A stretch of 64,000 nt of DNA from CAWABB01 sp963701735 (lineage in GTDB: Bacteria > Bacteroidota > Ignavibacteria > UBA10030 > UBA6906): positions 186,001 through 250,000 of the forward strand of contig CAVPBI010000017.1 of NCBI GenBank assembly GCA_963701735.1. The letters are read 5' to 3'. The first letter of the stretch is position 1, and every line of letters starts with the position of its first letter. Below the pieces are notes generated by a model. The model saw only the letters and a program-made list of their open reading frames with translations. It was not told the origin of the DNA and did no database searches. Positions 15,850 to 25,933 of this stretch are shown here, in pieces. A program made the translations under genes and the position numbers.

Positions 15850-18559
15850 ATGCGTTCGATCGTCGTTCCGGTTCTTGTCGTCCATCCTGGCATTCTGCGG
15901 CTGCGGCACAACGCAGGAGTCGGCTCCGGCGACGGCCGGTTTCACGCTCGACGAGATCCTCGGCAGGATGCCGCCGCGCGACTCGCTTGAGGCGCGCTGG
16001 CTTGGTTCTGCTCTCCTGAGCCTCGGTCCCGCCGCCATCCAGGAACTCTGCAAGGATCTCGACACGGCAGGGTCGGCCCGCAGGGCCCAGGCCGAGTTCG
16101 CGCTGCAGAACGTCGCACTCTCTGTTTCGAAACCGGGGGCGGAACAGGAGCGCCTGCGGTACGTGTCAGCCCTCGCCGGGGCGCTGGAACGTCATCCGTC
16201 CGATCGCGCTGCGTCGTTCATCCTGGCGCAACTTCAGCTGACCGGAAGGGGAGAGTCGATCGCTCCGGCCTCCCGCTTCCTGAACGACCCGCATCTGTGT
16301 GAGCCGGCCGCTCAGGCGATGGTTGCGATCCGCGAAGGGGCAGACCGGGCATTCCTGTCGGCGCTGCCGGAAGCCGGAAGGGAATGCAGGATCACGATCA
16401 TTCAGAGCCTCGGAGTGCTGCGGAGCAGTCGGGCTGTCGACGCTCTGCGCGACGAAGCAGCCTCTGAGGATCCCGGGATCCGCCGCGCAGCGCTCGAAGC
16501 GCTCGCGAACATCGAAGCCCCCGGGGTGGGCAGCGACTCCGTCAGCACCGCGGCTCGTGGACGTATAGCAGCTGCCGGAGCGGGGAACGCCGCGGGAGCA
16601 AGGGTCGGGGCTTCGACGCCCGCCCGCGACACTCGGTCCGGAATCCGCCGATTCGATCGGTGCGATTGCGAAGAAGGCAACCGGCCCTGAACAGCTGGCA
16701 GCCATCAGGACTCTCGGTGCAATCGGCCTGCGCCAGCCCGACCCTGAGAAGCGGGCGGATGTGCTGCTCGAGGCGTATGGCAGCGGAAACCGGCAATTGA
16801 GGCTGGCGCTCCTGCCGGCCATCGGCCGCGCCGGCGGAAGCCGGGCACTTAAGCTCACCGCGTCGGAATTGCGGAACGCTGATCCCGAACTGCGCGAAGC
16901 GGCGGTCCGTGCCCTCTCCGAATGGCCTTCGGTTGCGGCGTACGACACCCTTCTGGCGGTGACGAAAGGGAAGGAGAAGGCCAATCTCCGCATCCTCGCC
17001 ATGCGAGGCTGCGTCCGCATGGTGGAACAGGCGCCGCTCACGCCGACAGAAGCGGTGCGGTATCACGAACGGACGCTGGCCGCTGCCTGGCGCGTGGAGG
17101 AAAAGCGGCTCGTCATCGGTGCGCTGGCCAATCTCCGGACACCCTACGCGTTGAAGGTGGTCGCGCCGTACGTCAGGGACGATTCGCTTGGACTGGACGC
17201 GGCGCTTGCGGCAGGGAAGATTTCGGCCGGGATGGGTGGGACCGGGAACGACAGGGGATCGTCTCAGACTGCCCGCGCATTCATCGATGCGTATGTCCCG
17301 GCAAAGTACCGCGACCAGGCGGATCGGGTGCTCGATCTTTCCCCCGACATGAACGACCCTCCTGCGGGATTTCGGGCTCTCTTCAACGGCAAGAACCTTG
17401 AGGGATGGAAAGGACTTGTCGAGAACCCTGGTGCGCGATCGAAAATGACGCCCGAACAGCTGGCGGCGGCGCAGGCCAGAGCGGATTCGAGCATGCGAGC
17501 GCACTGGTCGGTGGCAGACGGTGTCGTCATCTTCGACGGCAAAGGGGAGAGTCTCTGCACGGCCGAGGACTTCGAGGACTTCGAGCTCCTCGTCGACTGG
17601 AAGATCGAGCGTTTCGGCGATAGCGGAATCTATCTCCGTGGATCGCCGCAGGTCCAGATCTGGGATCCGGTGCAATGGCCCGAAGGTTCGGGCGGGCTCT
17701 ATAACAATCAGAAGAACCCGAGCAAGCCCTCGCGGTGCGCCGACAACCCGATCGGAGAGTGGAACACGTTCCGGATCACGATGATCGGCGATCGCGTGAC
17801 CGTCGCTCTCAACGGCGTCATCGTCGTCGACAGCGTGGTCCTGGAGAACTACTGGGACCGGTCCATACCGATCTTTCCATCCGGCCAGATCGAGCTGCAA
17901 TCTCACAGCAGCCCGCTGGCATTCCGCAACATCTATATCCGGGAAATCCCCCGAAAGAAGCCGTTCTTCTCGGGCAGCCTTTTCAATGGTACCGATCTGA
18001 GCGGCTGGACTGTCGTGGGTGGAAAGAGAGAGTCGTGGGGCGCCGGCGACGGGGTTCTGTTCACGAACGGTGAGGACGGAGGCTGGCTTTCCACCGACCG
18101 CGAGTACGACAACTTCGAGCTGGAGCTCGATTTCCGCCTGGGGGAGGGAGGGAACAGCGGCGTGTTTCATCCGCGCTCCCCGCGAGGGCGATCCGGCCTA
18201 CACAGGGATGGAAATCCAGGTCCTGGACGACTATCGCCGAGGAGTACGCGACACTCAAGCCGTGGCAGTACTGCGGCAGCCTGTACGGCGTGGTTGCCGC
18301 GCAGAGAGGTGCCAGCAAGAAGGCGAACGAATGGCAGCACTACCGCATCGTCGCCCGCGGGCCGAGGGTGACCGTGACATTGAACGGACGGCAGATCGTC
18401 GACGCCGATCTGATCGAGCACATGGATCAGGAGTCGAGCCATCCCGGACTGAAGCGGCGCTCCGGATTCATCGGATTGCAGTGCCACGGCGACAGAGTCG
18501 AATACCGGAACATCACGTTGAAGGAACTTGAATGGAGCGAGAATCATGACGGGAATTGA
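15850..18559 (+). CDS. HEAT-repeat lipoprotein with two DUF1080 domains (four frameshifts)
   Basis: This gene is reconstructed over four frame changes. The ATG at 15850 begins a signal (MRSIVVPVLV). After a shift near 15875 it reads SSILAFCGCGTTQES, a lipobox. HEAT-like repeats fill about 16000-17250 (IIQSLGVLRSSRAVDALRDE, LRAALEALANIEAP-type units, LREAAVRALSEWPSVAAYDT), with a disordered join near 16540-16625. The first DUF1080 domain runs about 17365-17940 (RALFNGKNLEGWKG, SGIYLRGSPQVQIWDP). The second runs from about 17965 (SLFNGTDLSGWTVVGGK) through joins near 18170 and 18238 to RYRNITLKEL-like YRNITLKELEWSE. The total is about 900 residues. HEAT repeats probably scaffold the two putative 3-keto-glycoside-cleaving domains in the periplasm. 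The stop overlaps the next gene's start. Confidence 0.8.
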
Positions 18560-19883
18560 CCGGCGTACATTCCTCGGGGCTGCTGCAGGCGGGCTCGGGA
18601 TCTTGCTTGCAGAGAAGGTGAAAGGCGCGGATGCTCCCGGGAAGCCGTCATCGACTGGCGACGAACTGAACATTGCCCTCATCGGCGCCGGGGCGCAGGG
18701 CCAGGTCCTCATGAACGCCTGCCTCAAGATCCCGAATGTCCGGTTCCGGGCGGTCTGCGACATCTGGGAAGCGTATAACCTCCGCCGGGCGCAGCGAATG
18801 CTCGACAAGTTCGGGCAAAAGGTGAACGCGTACGAGGACTACCGGAGGATGCTGGCGAAGGAGAAAGGGCTCGACGCGGTGCTGATCGCCACTCCCGATT
18901 TCTGCCATGCGGATCAGACCGTCGACTGCCTTCAGGCGGGAATCCACGTGTACTGCGAAAAAGAGATGTCCAACACGCTCGACGGCGCCCGCCGTATGGT
19001 GCGCGCGGCACGGCAGACGGGGAAGCTCCTGCAGATCGGGCACCAGCGGCGGAGCAACCCCCGCTATCTCCACTGCTACAAGAAGCTGCTCACGGAAGCG
19101 CGGATTCTTGGACGGATCACGACGGTCAACGGGCAGTGGAATCGTTCGGTGCAGCCCGACAACGAATGGCCGAAGGGAGCCGCCATCGATGGAGCCGTCC
19201 TGAAGTCGTACGGCTTCCGCACGATGCATGAATTCAGGAACTGGCGGTGGTATCGTCATCTGGGCGGAGGGCCGGTCGTCGACCTCGGGTCGCATCAGCT
19301 GGATATCTATAACTGGTTCCTCGATGCTCAACCGACATCCGTCGTTGCCAGCGGCGGGATCGACTACTACGACCGGAAAACACACGAGTGGTTCGACAGC
19401 GTGCTCGCGACGTTCGAATACAACACTCGCCAGGGAAAGGTCCGCGCGTTCTATCAGACGATCTCCACGAACAGCAATCAGGGATATTCGGAAAGCTTCA
19501 TGGGGGATCAGGGGACGCTCGTCATCTCCGAATCGGCGAGCCGCGGCGCCGCGTACCGGGAGCCTACGGCCCCCGAATGGGACAAGTGGGTCTCGCTCGG
19601 GTATCTGAAGGCGCCTGCAGCCGAGCCGAAGAAGGCGAAGACGGCTGCAGTCCTCGACGTCCGCGAAACGCTTGCCCCCCCGTCCTTCGAACTCCCCGTG
19701 AAGTTCGACGATCCCTATCACAAGCCTCACCTCGATAACTTCTTCAATGCTGCCCGGGGAAAAGAGAAGCTCAACTGTCCGGCCGAGGTCGGGTACGAAA
19801 CAGCCGTGACGGTGTTGAAGGTCAACGATGCTGTCGATGCGGGGAGGAAAATTACGATCGCCCCCGGCGAGTTCAGGATCTGA
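18546..19883 (+). CDS. Exported Gfo/Idh/MocA oxidoreductase (variant EKE motif)
   Basis: This 445-residue protein has a Tat-type signal, DRRTFLGAAAGGLGILLAEK (ATG 18546, overlapping the previous gene by 14 bases). The Rossmann motif is ALIGAGAQGQVLM. The usual EKP catalytic motif reads CEKEMSNTLDGARRM: the Lys is kept, the Pro is replaced by Glu. The C-terminal part has NWRWYRHLGGGPVVDLGSHQ and LDIYNWFLDAQPTSVVASGG. The EKE form marks a distinct subfamily, so its reaction may differ from that of 14579 and 26877. The next gene, the multiheme cytochrome, starts 3 bases after its stop. Confidence 0.93.
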   Translation: MTGIDRRTFLGAAAGGLGILLAEKVKGADAPGKPSSTGDELNIALIGAGAQGQVLMNACLKIPNVRFRAVCDIWEAYNLRRAQRMLDKFGQKVNAYEDYRRMLAKEKGLDAVLIATPDFCHADQTVDCLQAGIHVYCEKEMSNTLDGARRMVRAARQTGKLLQIGHQRRSNPRYLHCYKKLLTEARILGRITTVNGQWNRSVQPDNEWPKGAAIDGAVLKSYGFRTMHEFRNWRWYRHLGGGPVVDLGSHQLDIYNWFLDAQPTSVVASGGIDYYDRKTHEWFDSVLATFEYNTRQGKVRAFYQTISTNSNQGYSESFMGDQGTLVISESASRGAAYREPTAPEWDKWVSLGYLKAPAAEPKKAKTAAVLDVRETLAPPSFELPVKFDDPYHKPHLDNFFNAARGKEKLNCPAEVGYETAVTVLKVNDAVDAGRKITIAPGEFRI

Positions 19884-19886
19884 CCC

Positions 19887-21770
19887 ATGACCGCACGCGA
19901 GAAAGTCCTGTTCGCACTGCTGGTGGCTGTCGGTATGGTGTCCAGGGGGTACGGGCAGGCTCCGGAGAACATCGGAGACGTTCCGGACGGGAACCGCTCG
20001 GTCCCTGTCCACCTGATCAAGCTGTATGACGAGTTCGACCACGTCATCCGGCCGCTCGAGACGCCGGTGATGCCGTTCTCCCCGAAGCAGACCTGCCGGA
20101 AGTGCCACGACTACGAACGCATCAAGGGCGGATGGCACTTCAATGCCGCAGACACCGTGCAGCACGGGCGGCCCGGGGAGCCGTGGATCATGGTCGACAA
20201 GCTGGCCGCGACCCAGATACCGCTGTCGTACCGGGGGTGGGGCGGGACGTATCACCCCGAAGCTGTCGGGCTGACGACGTTCGGGTTCCTGGGCATGTTC
20301 GGCCGGCATGTTCCCGGTGGCGGCGTCGGAGAGAACGATCGGCTCCAGGATCTGGACGACTACATGCGCTGGCAGGTATCGGGGACGCTGGAGGTCAACT
20401 GCCAGAGCTGCCACAACGGCGATCCGGCGCACAGCCAGGCGGAGTACGGCGTTCAGGTCCTCAGGCAGAATCTCCGGTGGGCCGCCACCGCGGCGAGCGG
20501 CTTTGCGACCGTTCAGGGGTCCGCGGGCGAGATGCCGGACAACTATGATCTTTACTCCGTGGTTCCGCCCGAGCGGTCCGGCGTTCTTCCGCCGACGGTG
20601 ACGTACAACGGCTCGAGATTCGACGTCGCCAACCGCGTGCTCTTCGATGTTCCGAGAAAGATGTCTCCGGCGCAGTGCGCCTTCTGCCACTCGGCCAGGG
20701 TCGTCGATCCGTCCGTGAGCGAACGGTGGGAGGGTGAGGAGGACGTCCACGTTGCCGCCGGGATGCAGTGCGTCGATTGCCACAGAAACGGCATCGACCA
20801 CCGGATGATCCGGGGCTATGCGCAGGAGGCTGCAGAGACGGGGAGGCCCGCAGCCGCATCGTTCACATGCGCAGGGTGCCATGTCGGTGTCGATGGGGCA
20901 GAGGTGCCGATGGAAGGGAGGCGCGGCGCGCCGCGTCCGCAGCATCTTGGCATCCCGCCCGTCCATTTTGAAAAGCTTGCCTGCACCGCCTGCCATTCCG
21001 GTCCGTGGCCCCGGGAGACCACGTACTTCGCAAAAACATCACGCGCCCATGCGCTCGGCATCCCGAAGGCAGACAAGGCCGATAGCGCGCTCCCCCATAT
21101 CATGACTCCGGTCTTCGCGATGGAGGGGGACGGGACATATGCTCCCCACGATCTCCTCTGGCCCGCGTTCTGGGCCTCCGAGACTCCGGATGGACTCATG
21201 CCGATTCCGCCCGATCGGGTCCGCCCGCTCGTCAAAGACGTGCTCGAGCGTGACACGAACCGTGTCATCGGGAAGTGGCCGGTGTTGACGGACGCGGAGA
21301 TCCTTCTGGTCCTTCAGGGCCTCGCCGGGTCGGACTCGGCTGGCGCAAAGGTCGCATATGTTACGGGAGGGGAGGTCCGTTTCATCGGCGAAGACGGGAC
21401 GCTGGAGCGGCGGGAAGACCATGCGGCCGATCCCTACCTGTGGCCGATTGCACACGATGTGAGGCCGAAGACACGCTCGCTCGGTGTTCGCGGATGTTCC
21501 GACTGCCATGCCACCGACGCCCCCTTCCATTTCGGGTCCGTTGGTGTCGCGTCGCCGTTTGCGGCCGTGGAGGATTCTGTCAGGCCGATGACCGAGTACC
21601 AGGAGACCAGTCGCGTATCCGCCTGGCTCTTCTCGATGTCGTTTCTGTTTCGGCCCGGCCTCAAGGGGCTGATCATCCTCTGCTTTGTGCTGGTGGCAGC
21701 CGTCGTGCTGATCTCGGCGGTGCGCGGGCTCGGTCATCTCATACGAATCCTTGCCGCAGGAGAAGAATGA
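19887..21770 (+). CDS. Seven-heme membrane-anchored cytochrome c
   Basis: This 627-residue protein has a signal peptide (MTAREKVLFALLVAVGMVSR). Seven CxxCH heme sites have their first Cys at about residues 70, 172, 264, 295, 328, 366 and 537 (CRKCH, CQSCH, CAFCH, CVDCH, CAGCH, CTACH, CSDCH). A C-terminal membrane helix is at about 595-620. The spacing does not fit NapC/NirT or octaheme reductases that I know. It should carry electrons in the periplasm. It sits directly after an exported oxidoreductase and overlaps (ATGA) the following cytochrome-b-like gene, so electron transfer between sugar oxidation and the membrane pool is a reasonable inference. Confidence 0.92.
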   Translation: MTAREKVLFALLVAVGMVSRGYGQAPENIGDVPDGNRSVPVHLIKLYDEFDHVIRPLETPVMPFSPKQTCRKCHDYERIKGGWHFNAADTVQHGRPGEPWIMVDKLAATQIPLSYRGWGGTYHPEAVGLTTFGFLGMFGRHVPGGGVGENDRLQDLDDYMRWQVSGTLEVNCQSCHNGDPAHSQAEYGVQVLRQNLRWAATAASGFATVQGSAGEMPDNYDLYSVVPPERSGVLPPTVTYNGSRFDVANRVLFDVPRKMSPAQCAFCHSARVVDPSVSERWEGEEDVHVAAGMQCVDCHRNGIDHRMIRGYAQEAAETGRPAAASFTCAGCHVGVDGAEVPMEGRRGAPRPQHLGIPPVHFEKLACTACHSGPWPRETTYFAKTSRAHALGIPKADKADSALPHIMTPVFAMEGDGTYAPHDLLWPAFWASETPDGLMPIPPDRVRPLVKDVLERDTNRVIGKWPVLTDAEILLVLQGLAGSDSAGAKVAYVTGGEVRFIGEDGTLERREDHAADPYLWPIAHDVRPKTRSLGVRGCSDCHATDAPFHFGSVGVASPFAAVEDSVRPMTEYQETSRVSAWLFSMSFLFRPGLKGLIILCFVLVAAVVLISAVRGLGHLIRILAAGEE

Positions 21771-22451
21771 CCCTCTTCCGATTGATCGCAGCGCTGGTGA
21801 TTGCCGCGCTCGTCGCCGCAATCATTCGTGACCTCCGTCGGGGCGGAAGAAGCTGGAGCGGGGTGTGGGGGTTCGTCAAGGGACAGACGGGAACCGCACT
21901 CCATCTCTGGCGCGAGCGGAAGCGGCTCGCTCCCGGGAGCACGCGCGACAACCTTCGCCGGATGACGTACGGCCTTTCGGCCGGATTCCTCCTGTTGCTC
22001 GCCCTGACCGGGTTTCTCCCGGTCCTCCTTCTGGGAGAGCATCTGAGCGGTCCCCTCCTGATCATCCACGTCACGGTGGCCCCGCTGTTTGCGCTCTGTC
22101 TTTCCGCGCTCGCGCTCCTCTGGGCGCACCGTCTCCGCTTCGACGAGGATGACTGGCATATCGTTCTGGATCCGTCGCGCAGGAGGAGCGCGACGAGGGC
22201 ACGGTGGATCGGCCTTGCGTTCAAGGTCGGATTCTGGCTGGTCCTGCTCTTCTCGCTTCCACTGATGGGTTCGATCATCCTCGGAATGTACCCGCTCTTC
22301 GGAACAGAGGGACAGAAGGCGTTGATAGGGCTTCATGGATACAGCGCACTCCTGATTCTTGTCGCATCCATCGCGGTGATTCACCTGACCATCGCATACC
22401 TGCAGCAAACGTCTGACACTGGAACAACCTTCAAAGGAGAAGACACAATGA
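21767..22451 (+). CDS. Cytochrome b561-like membrane protein (probable frameshift near its end)
   Basis: The start ATG overlaps the cytochrome c stop. About 227 residues with five hydrophobic segments carry His residues in helices: LLIIHVTVAPLFALC, LLWAHRLRFDEDDW, LIGLHGYSALLILVASIAVI, HLTIAYL. Paired helix His residues suggest b-type heme and a quinone-linked role. As given, the frame runs without a stop into the following lipoprotein. One extra base after about 22389 would instead give an ending TLEQPSKEKTQ and a TGA at 22449-22451 overlapping the next ATG, as at the other junctions of this operon and in line with the insertions seen elsewhere. A real fusion is less likely because the lipoprotein has its own AAAGGAGA ribosome site and signal peptide. 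Confidence 0.7.
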
Positions 22452-23272
22452 AACGGTTCCCCATGAGCGGCCTCTGGGTCCTCGCCCTCTGCGCCGGCCT
22501 GCTGGCATCCTGCCAGAAATCCGACCAGCAGGCCCAGAAGCAGCCTGAGCCGGCCCCCGCGGCACAGCAGGCGACTCCACCGGCGGAGCAGCCCGCGCAG
22601 ACCCCCGAGCAGCCCGCGGCGCAGCCGGAAAAGACTGTCGAGCCCGCCGCGCAGCCGGCGCAGGCAGGGGGAGACAAGCTTGTTCCCCTGGACATCAAGC
22701 TCCCGAAGCCGATGTTCGTCGGCACACCCACGAATATTGCAGTTCCGAATCTCGAAAAGCCGCTGGGACATCCGCGTCCGCCGTTCATGGCCCCCGCGGG
22801 AACTGCTAACGTCGCGCTGAAGAAACCGGTCAGCAGCTCGGATGAGCAGCCGATCATCGGCGAGCTCACCATGGTCGTCGACGGCGACAAGGAGGGCGGG
22901 GAGGGAAGCTTCGTCGAGCTCGGGCCGAATCAGCAGCACGTCACGATCGACCTGAAAGGGAAGTACACGATCTATGCGGTCCTCGTGTGGCACTATCACA
23001 AGCAGCCGGTGGTCTATCACGATGTGATCGTTCAGGTCGCCGACGATCGCGATTTCATCTCGAACGTCAGCACGGTCTTCAACAACGACGTCGACAACAC
23101 CTCGGGGCGTGGAGTCGGGAAGGACATGAGCTATGTCGAGACCGCCGAAGGGAAGCTGATCGATGCGCGCGGCGTGCAGGGCAGATATGTCCGCCTCTCC
23201 AGCAGGGGGAACACCTCCAACGATCTGAACCACTATATCGAAGTTGAGGTCTACGGCAAGGCAGTGAAATGA
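22448..23272 (+). CDS. Lipoprotein with discoidin-like (F5/8 type C) domain
   Basis: This 274-residue protein has signal MKRFPMSGLWVLALCAGLLA followed by Cys22 (lipobox LLASC). A spacer of about 50 residues is made almost only of Gln, Pro, Ala and Glu. The C-terminal domain (about 125-270) resembles a galactose-binding/discoidin fold: ANVALKKPVSSSDEQPIIGE, VDGDKEGGEGSFVELGPNQQ, VTIDLKGKYTIYAVLVWHYH, GRYVRLSSRG, NHYIEVEVYG. It probably binds sugar at the outer face of a membrane, or positions the cytochrome. Cys22 is the only clear Cys, so no heme is expected. The stop overlaps the next start by four bases. Confidence 0.8.
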   Translation: MKRFPMSGLWVLALCAGLLASCQKSDQQAQKQPEPAPAAQQATPPAEQPAQTPEQPAAQPEKTVEPAAQPAQAGGDKLVPLDIKLPKPMFVGTPTNIAVPNLEKPLGHPRPPFMAPAGTANVALKKPVSSSDEQPIIGELTMVVDGDKEGGEGSFVELGPNQQHVTIDLKGKYTIYAVLVWHYHKQPVVYHDVIVQVADDRDFISNVSTVFNNDVDNTSGRGVGKDMSYVETAEGKLIDARGVQGRYVRLSSRGNTSNDLNHYIEVEVYGKAVK

Positions 23273-24958
23273 AGTGGTGGGGTTGGGCCGTCTTCGTCGT
23301 GCTGCTCGGAGCTCTCCTGCGCCTTTCGCTGCTGGATCTCCGACCGATGCACACGGATGAGGCGGTACACGCCGTGAAGTTCGGCACGCTGCTCGAGACC
23401 GGCGTCTACCGATACGACAGAAACGAGTATCACGGCCCGACCCTCAACTATTTCACGCTCCTGCCTGCCTGGGTTGCGGGGGAAGAAACCCTGGCAGAGC
23501 TATCGGAAGGAACGCTCCGCATTGTCCCCGCCCTCTTTGGCATCGGGTTGGTCCTGTTGATTCTCTCCCTTCGGTCGACAGGACCAACTGCGGTGGCCGC
23601 CGCAGCCTTCCTTGCCGCTTGCTCCCCGATAATGACGTACTACAGCCGCTACTACATCCAGGAGACCCTTCTTGTCTTCTTCACGATGGGCCTGATCGTG
23701 TCGGCCTGGAGGTTTCTGGCCACGGGACACGCAGGCTGGGCGGTGGCGGCGGGAATCTCGGCGGGTCTGATGTTCGCCACGAAAGAGACCTGGGTCATCT
23801 CCGTTGGTGCGATGGGTGTCTCGCTTCTGGCAACGCGCATGATCCGCCGGCGCGAAGGGGCTGCCTCGCCGTGGAAGGGCTCTGGCCCGGGGCGCCTGAG
23901 AAGCGTCGCCCTGGGAGTGGCCGCCGGCGTGGCAGTCTCGGTCCTCTTCTTCTCCTCGTTCTTCACGCACTGGGAGGGTGTCCGGGACTCGATCCTGGCG
24001 TACCAGACCTATGTCGGAAGGGCTGGAGAAGACTCGAGGCACGGCAATCCCTGGTACTATTTCTTGCGGATGCTGATCTGGTGGCACGAAGGGTCCGGTC
24101 CAATCTGGACTGAGGCCTCGATCGTGATCTTCGGGGCCGCCGGGATCCTCGGCTCATTCTTCGGGCCTGCCGCGAGCGCGAAATCACTCTTCGGTGCCGC
24201 CGCACGCTCACGATCATCCTTCGCGGCTGCAGGGAACGCCGCGCCACTTGTTCGCGCCGCCGGGGACATCGGTGCAGGCTCCGGGAAGCCGGCGCCGGCG
24301 CAACCCGCGCGGGATCTCCGGATATTCCTGGGGGTCTATGCGTGCCTGATGCTCATCATCGTCTCCATCCTTCCCTACAAGACACCGTGGCTGGTCCTCG
24401 GGGCGCTTCTGCCTCTGATCCTCATGGCCGGGTGGGGTGTTGCCGACTTCCTCGCCTGGCTTCCTGCGCGCGTGAAGGTTCCGGGGTATTTGCTTCTTGC
24501 CATTCTCGGGGCTCACCTCGTCTGGCAGTCGTATCTCGCCAACTTCAAGTACTACGACAATCCGTCCAACCCCATGGTCTATGCTCATCCGACCGATGAC
24601 GTGAGGCAGATAGCGCAGATCGTGGCAGATGCAGCGGCCGCCGCTCCGGGGGGACCCGCCGGTTCAGGTTGTCGTTTCCGGAGACGAGTACTGGCCCCTT
24701 CCGTGGTACTTCCGGCGGGTGCCACACGTGGGGTGGTGGGGCGCCATCACGAACGAATTCACGCCGACGCCGGTGATCCTGGTCTCTCCTGACATGGAGC
24801 AGGATCTGATCGCACGGCTCTACGAATATCCCCCGCCCGGTGAGCGGCCGCTGTACGTGCCGTTGTTCGAGCGGCCCATGTTCCTCCGGCCGGGACGCGA
24901 GATCCGCGGATACGTCACGCTCGAGCTGTCCAACAGGTTGCGGCAGGTGAAGGGATGA
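23269..24958 (+). CDS. GT39-like/TIGR03663 (Agl23-type) membrane glycosyltransferase (one frameshift)
   Basis: This protein of about 560 residues has some 11 membrane helices. The N-terminal motif LRPMHTDEAVHAVKFG (Asp-Glu after the first helix) is the catalytic signature of GT-C/GT39-type enzymes, and HGPTLNYF and SPIMTYYSRYYIQETLLVFF follow. NCBI calls this group flippase activity-associated protein Agl23. An Ala/Ser/Gly-rich insertion lies at about residues 295-345. At about 24645-24660 (a run of G) the frame moves one base. The soluble C-terminal part continues as VQVVVSGDEYWPLPWYFRRV and PVILVSPDMEQDL. The stop overlaps the apbE start. Use of a lipid-linked sugar donor is inferred. Confidence 0.85.
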
Positions 24959-25933
24959 ACGGAACAGGGAGCGACGGCGTGGCCGACGGGGCAAACCGGG
25001 GCATGGATCAGGGCAGCGGCTTCCTCCGGTTTCATCATCGTGCGATGGCGACGATGTTCGAGATCATGATCGCGGGGGAGGAACCCGCGTTTGCCGGGGG
25101 CGCCGCCCGTGCCGTCTTCGAAGAGATCGACCGGATCGAACAGGAGCTGAGCAGGTATTCGGCGAACAGCGATATCGCCCGGATCAACAACCTCGAGCCG
25201 CACGGGAGCACAAGGGTTGGACTGGACACATTCGAGTGTCTGAGGCTCAGCATCCTCTACCGGGAAGAGACCGGTGGCGCATTCGACGTCACGCTCGGAT
25301 CGCTGATGGAATGCTGGGTCGCGCAGGATAAGTCCCTCCGGCATCCGACGCCCGAAGAGGTTGCGAAGGCGGTGGAACGGACAGGAATGGCATCTCTGGA
25401 GCTGGATGAAGCTTCGATGACCGTCCGCGTGGGTGCCTCCGTTCCTCTCATTGATCTCGGCGCGATCGGGAAGGGGTACGCGGTCGATCGGGCCGTCGAG
25501 CTTCTGAAGGAGTGGGGAGTTGGCTCCGCGCTTGTTCACGGCGGGACGAGTTCAGTGTTTGCGTTCGGCCGGCTTGGCGGGGAGCCGGGTTGGCCGGTGA
25601 CGCTGAGTGATCCTGAGCGGACTATCGGAAGTGATCGAGCGGGTCGTTCTAACTGAGTCAGGGTTGGGCGGATCCGGAATCAAGAAAGGGAGGCACATCA
25701 TCGATCCGCGGCGCGGGGTTCCTGTCGATGGTCGACGTGCGGCGTGGGTCATCTCGGAGTCGGCTGCGCGGAGCGACGCGCTCTCGACGGCGTGCATGGT
25801 CATGACCGAAGAGGAAATCCGGACGATGATCGGGCGTGACAGTCGCCTGCGTGCGGTTGTCGCGGGAGAAGGTGTCCGGGTTCCTCCGGGTACGGAAGGC
25901 CCGCTGAGGTTCGGGGTCTGGGCTACCGCCTGA
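24955..25933 (+). CDS. apbE: FAD:protein FMN transferase, ApbE family (one frameshift)
   Basis: ApbE attaches FMN through a phosphodiester to a Thr of periplasmic or membrane redox proteins. The N-terminal part reads FHHRAMATMFEIMIAGEE, DRIEQELSRYSANSDIARIN, GGAFDVTLGSLMECW, LIDLGAIGKGYAVDRAVELL and VHGGTSSVFAFG. Past a frame change near 25620 it continues as SGIKKGRHIIDPRRG, AAWVISESAARSDALSTACM. Asp and Thr of the metal-binding DALSTA motif are present. No signal peptide is seen, so this is a cytosolic or misread-start member. It ends the operon of the cytochrome and b-type protein, whose flavoprotein target is not evident nearby. It overlaps the convergent GT2 gene by 11 bases. Confidence 0.9.

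Noticed and set aside
18648..20996. A 782-residue open frame on the minus strand
   Set aside because: It lies over two confident plus-strand genes (Gfo/Idh/MocA and the seven-heme cytochrome). It has no domain, start signal or promoter. High GC keeps antisense frames open. The same holds for 14306-15829 and 16542-18170 (minus).
21275..23272. A 665-residue frame spanning the cytochrome c tail, membrane protein and lipoprotein
   Set aside because: The first 160 residues are the shadow of the cytochrome gene. The lipoprotein has its own ribosome-binding site and signal peptide, so a natural fusion is unlikely.
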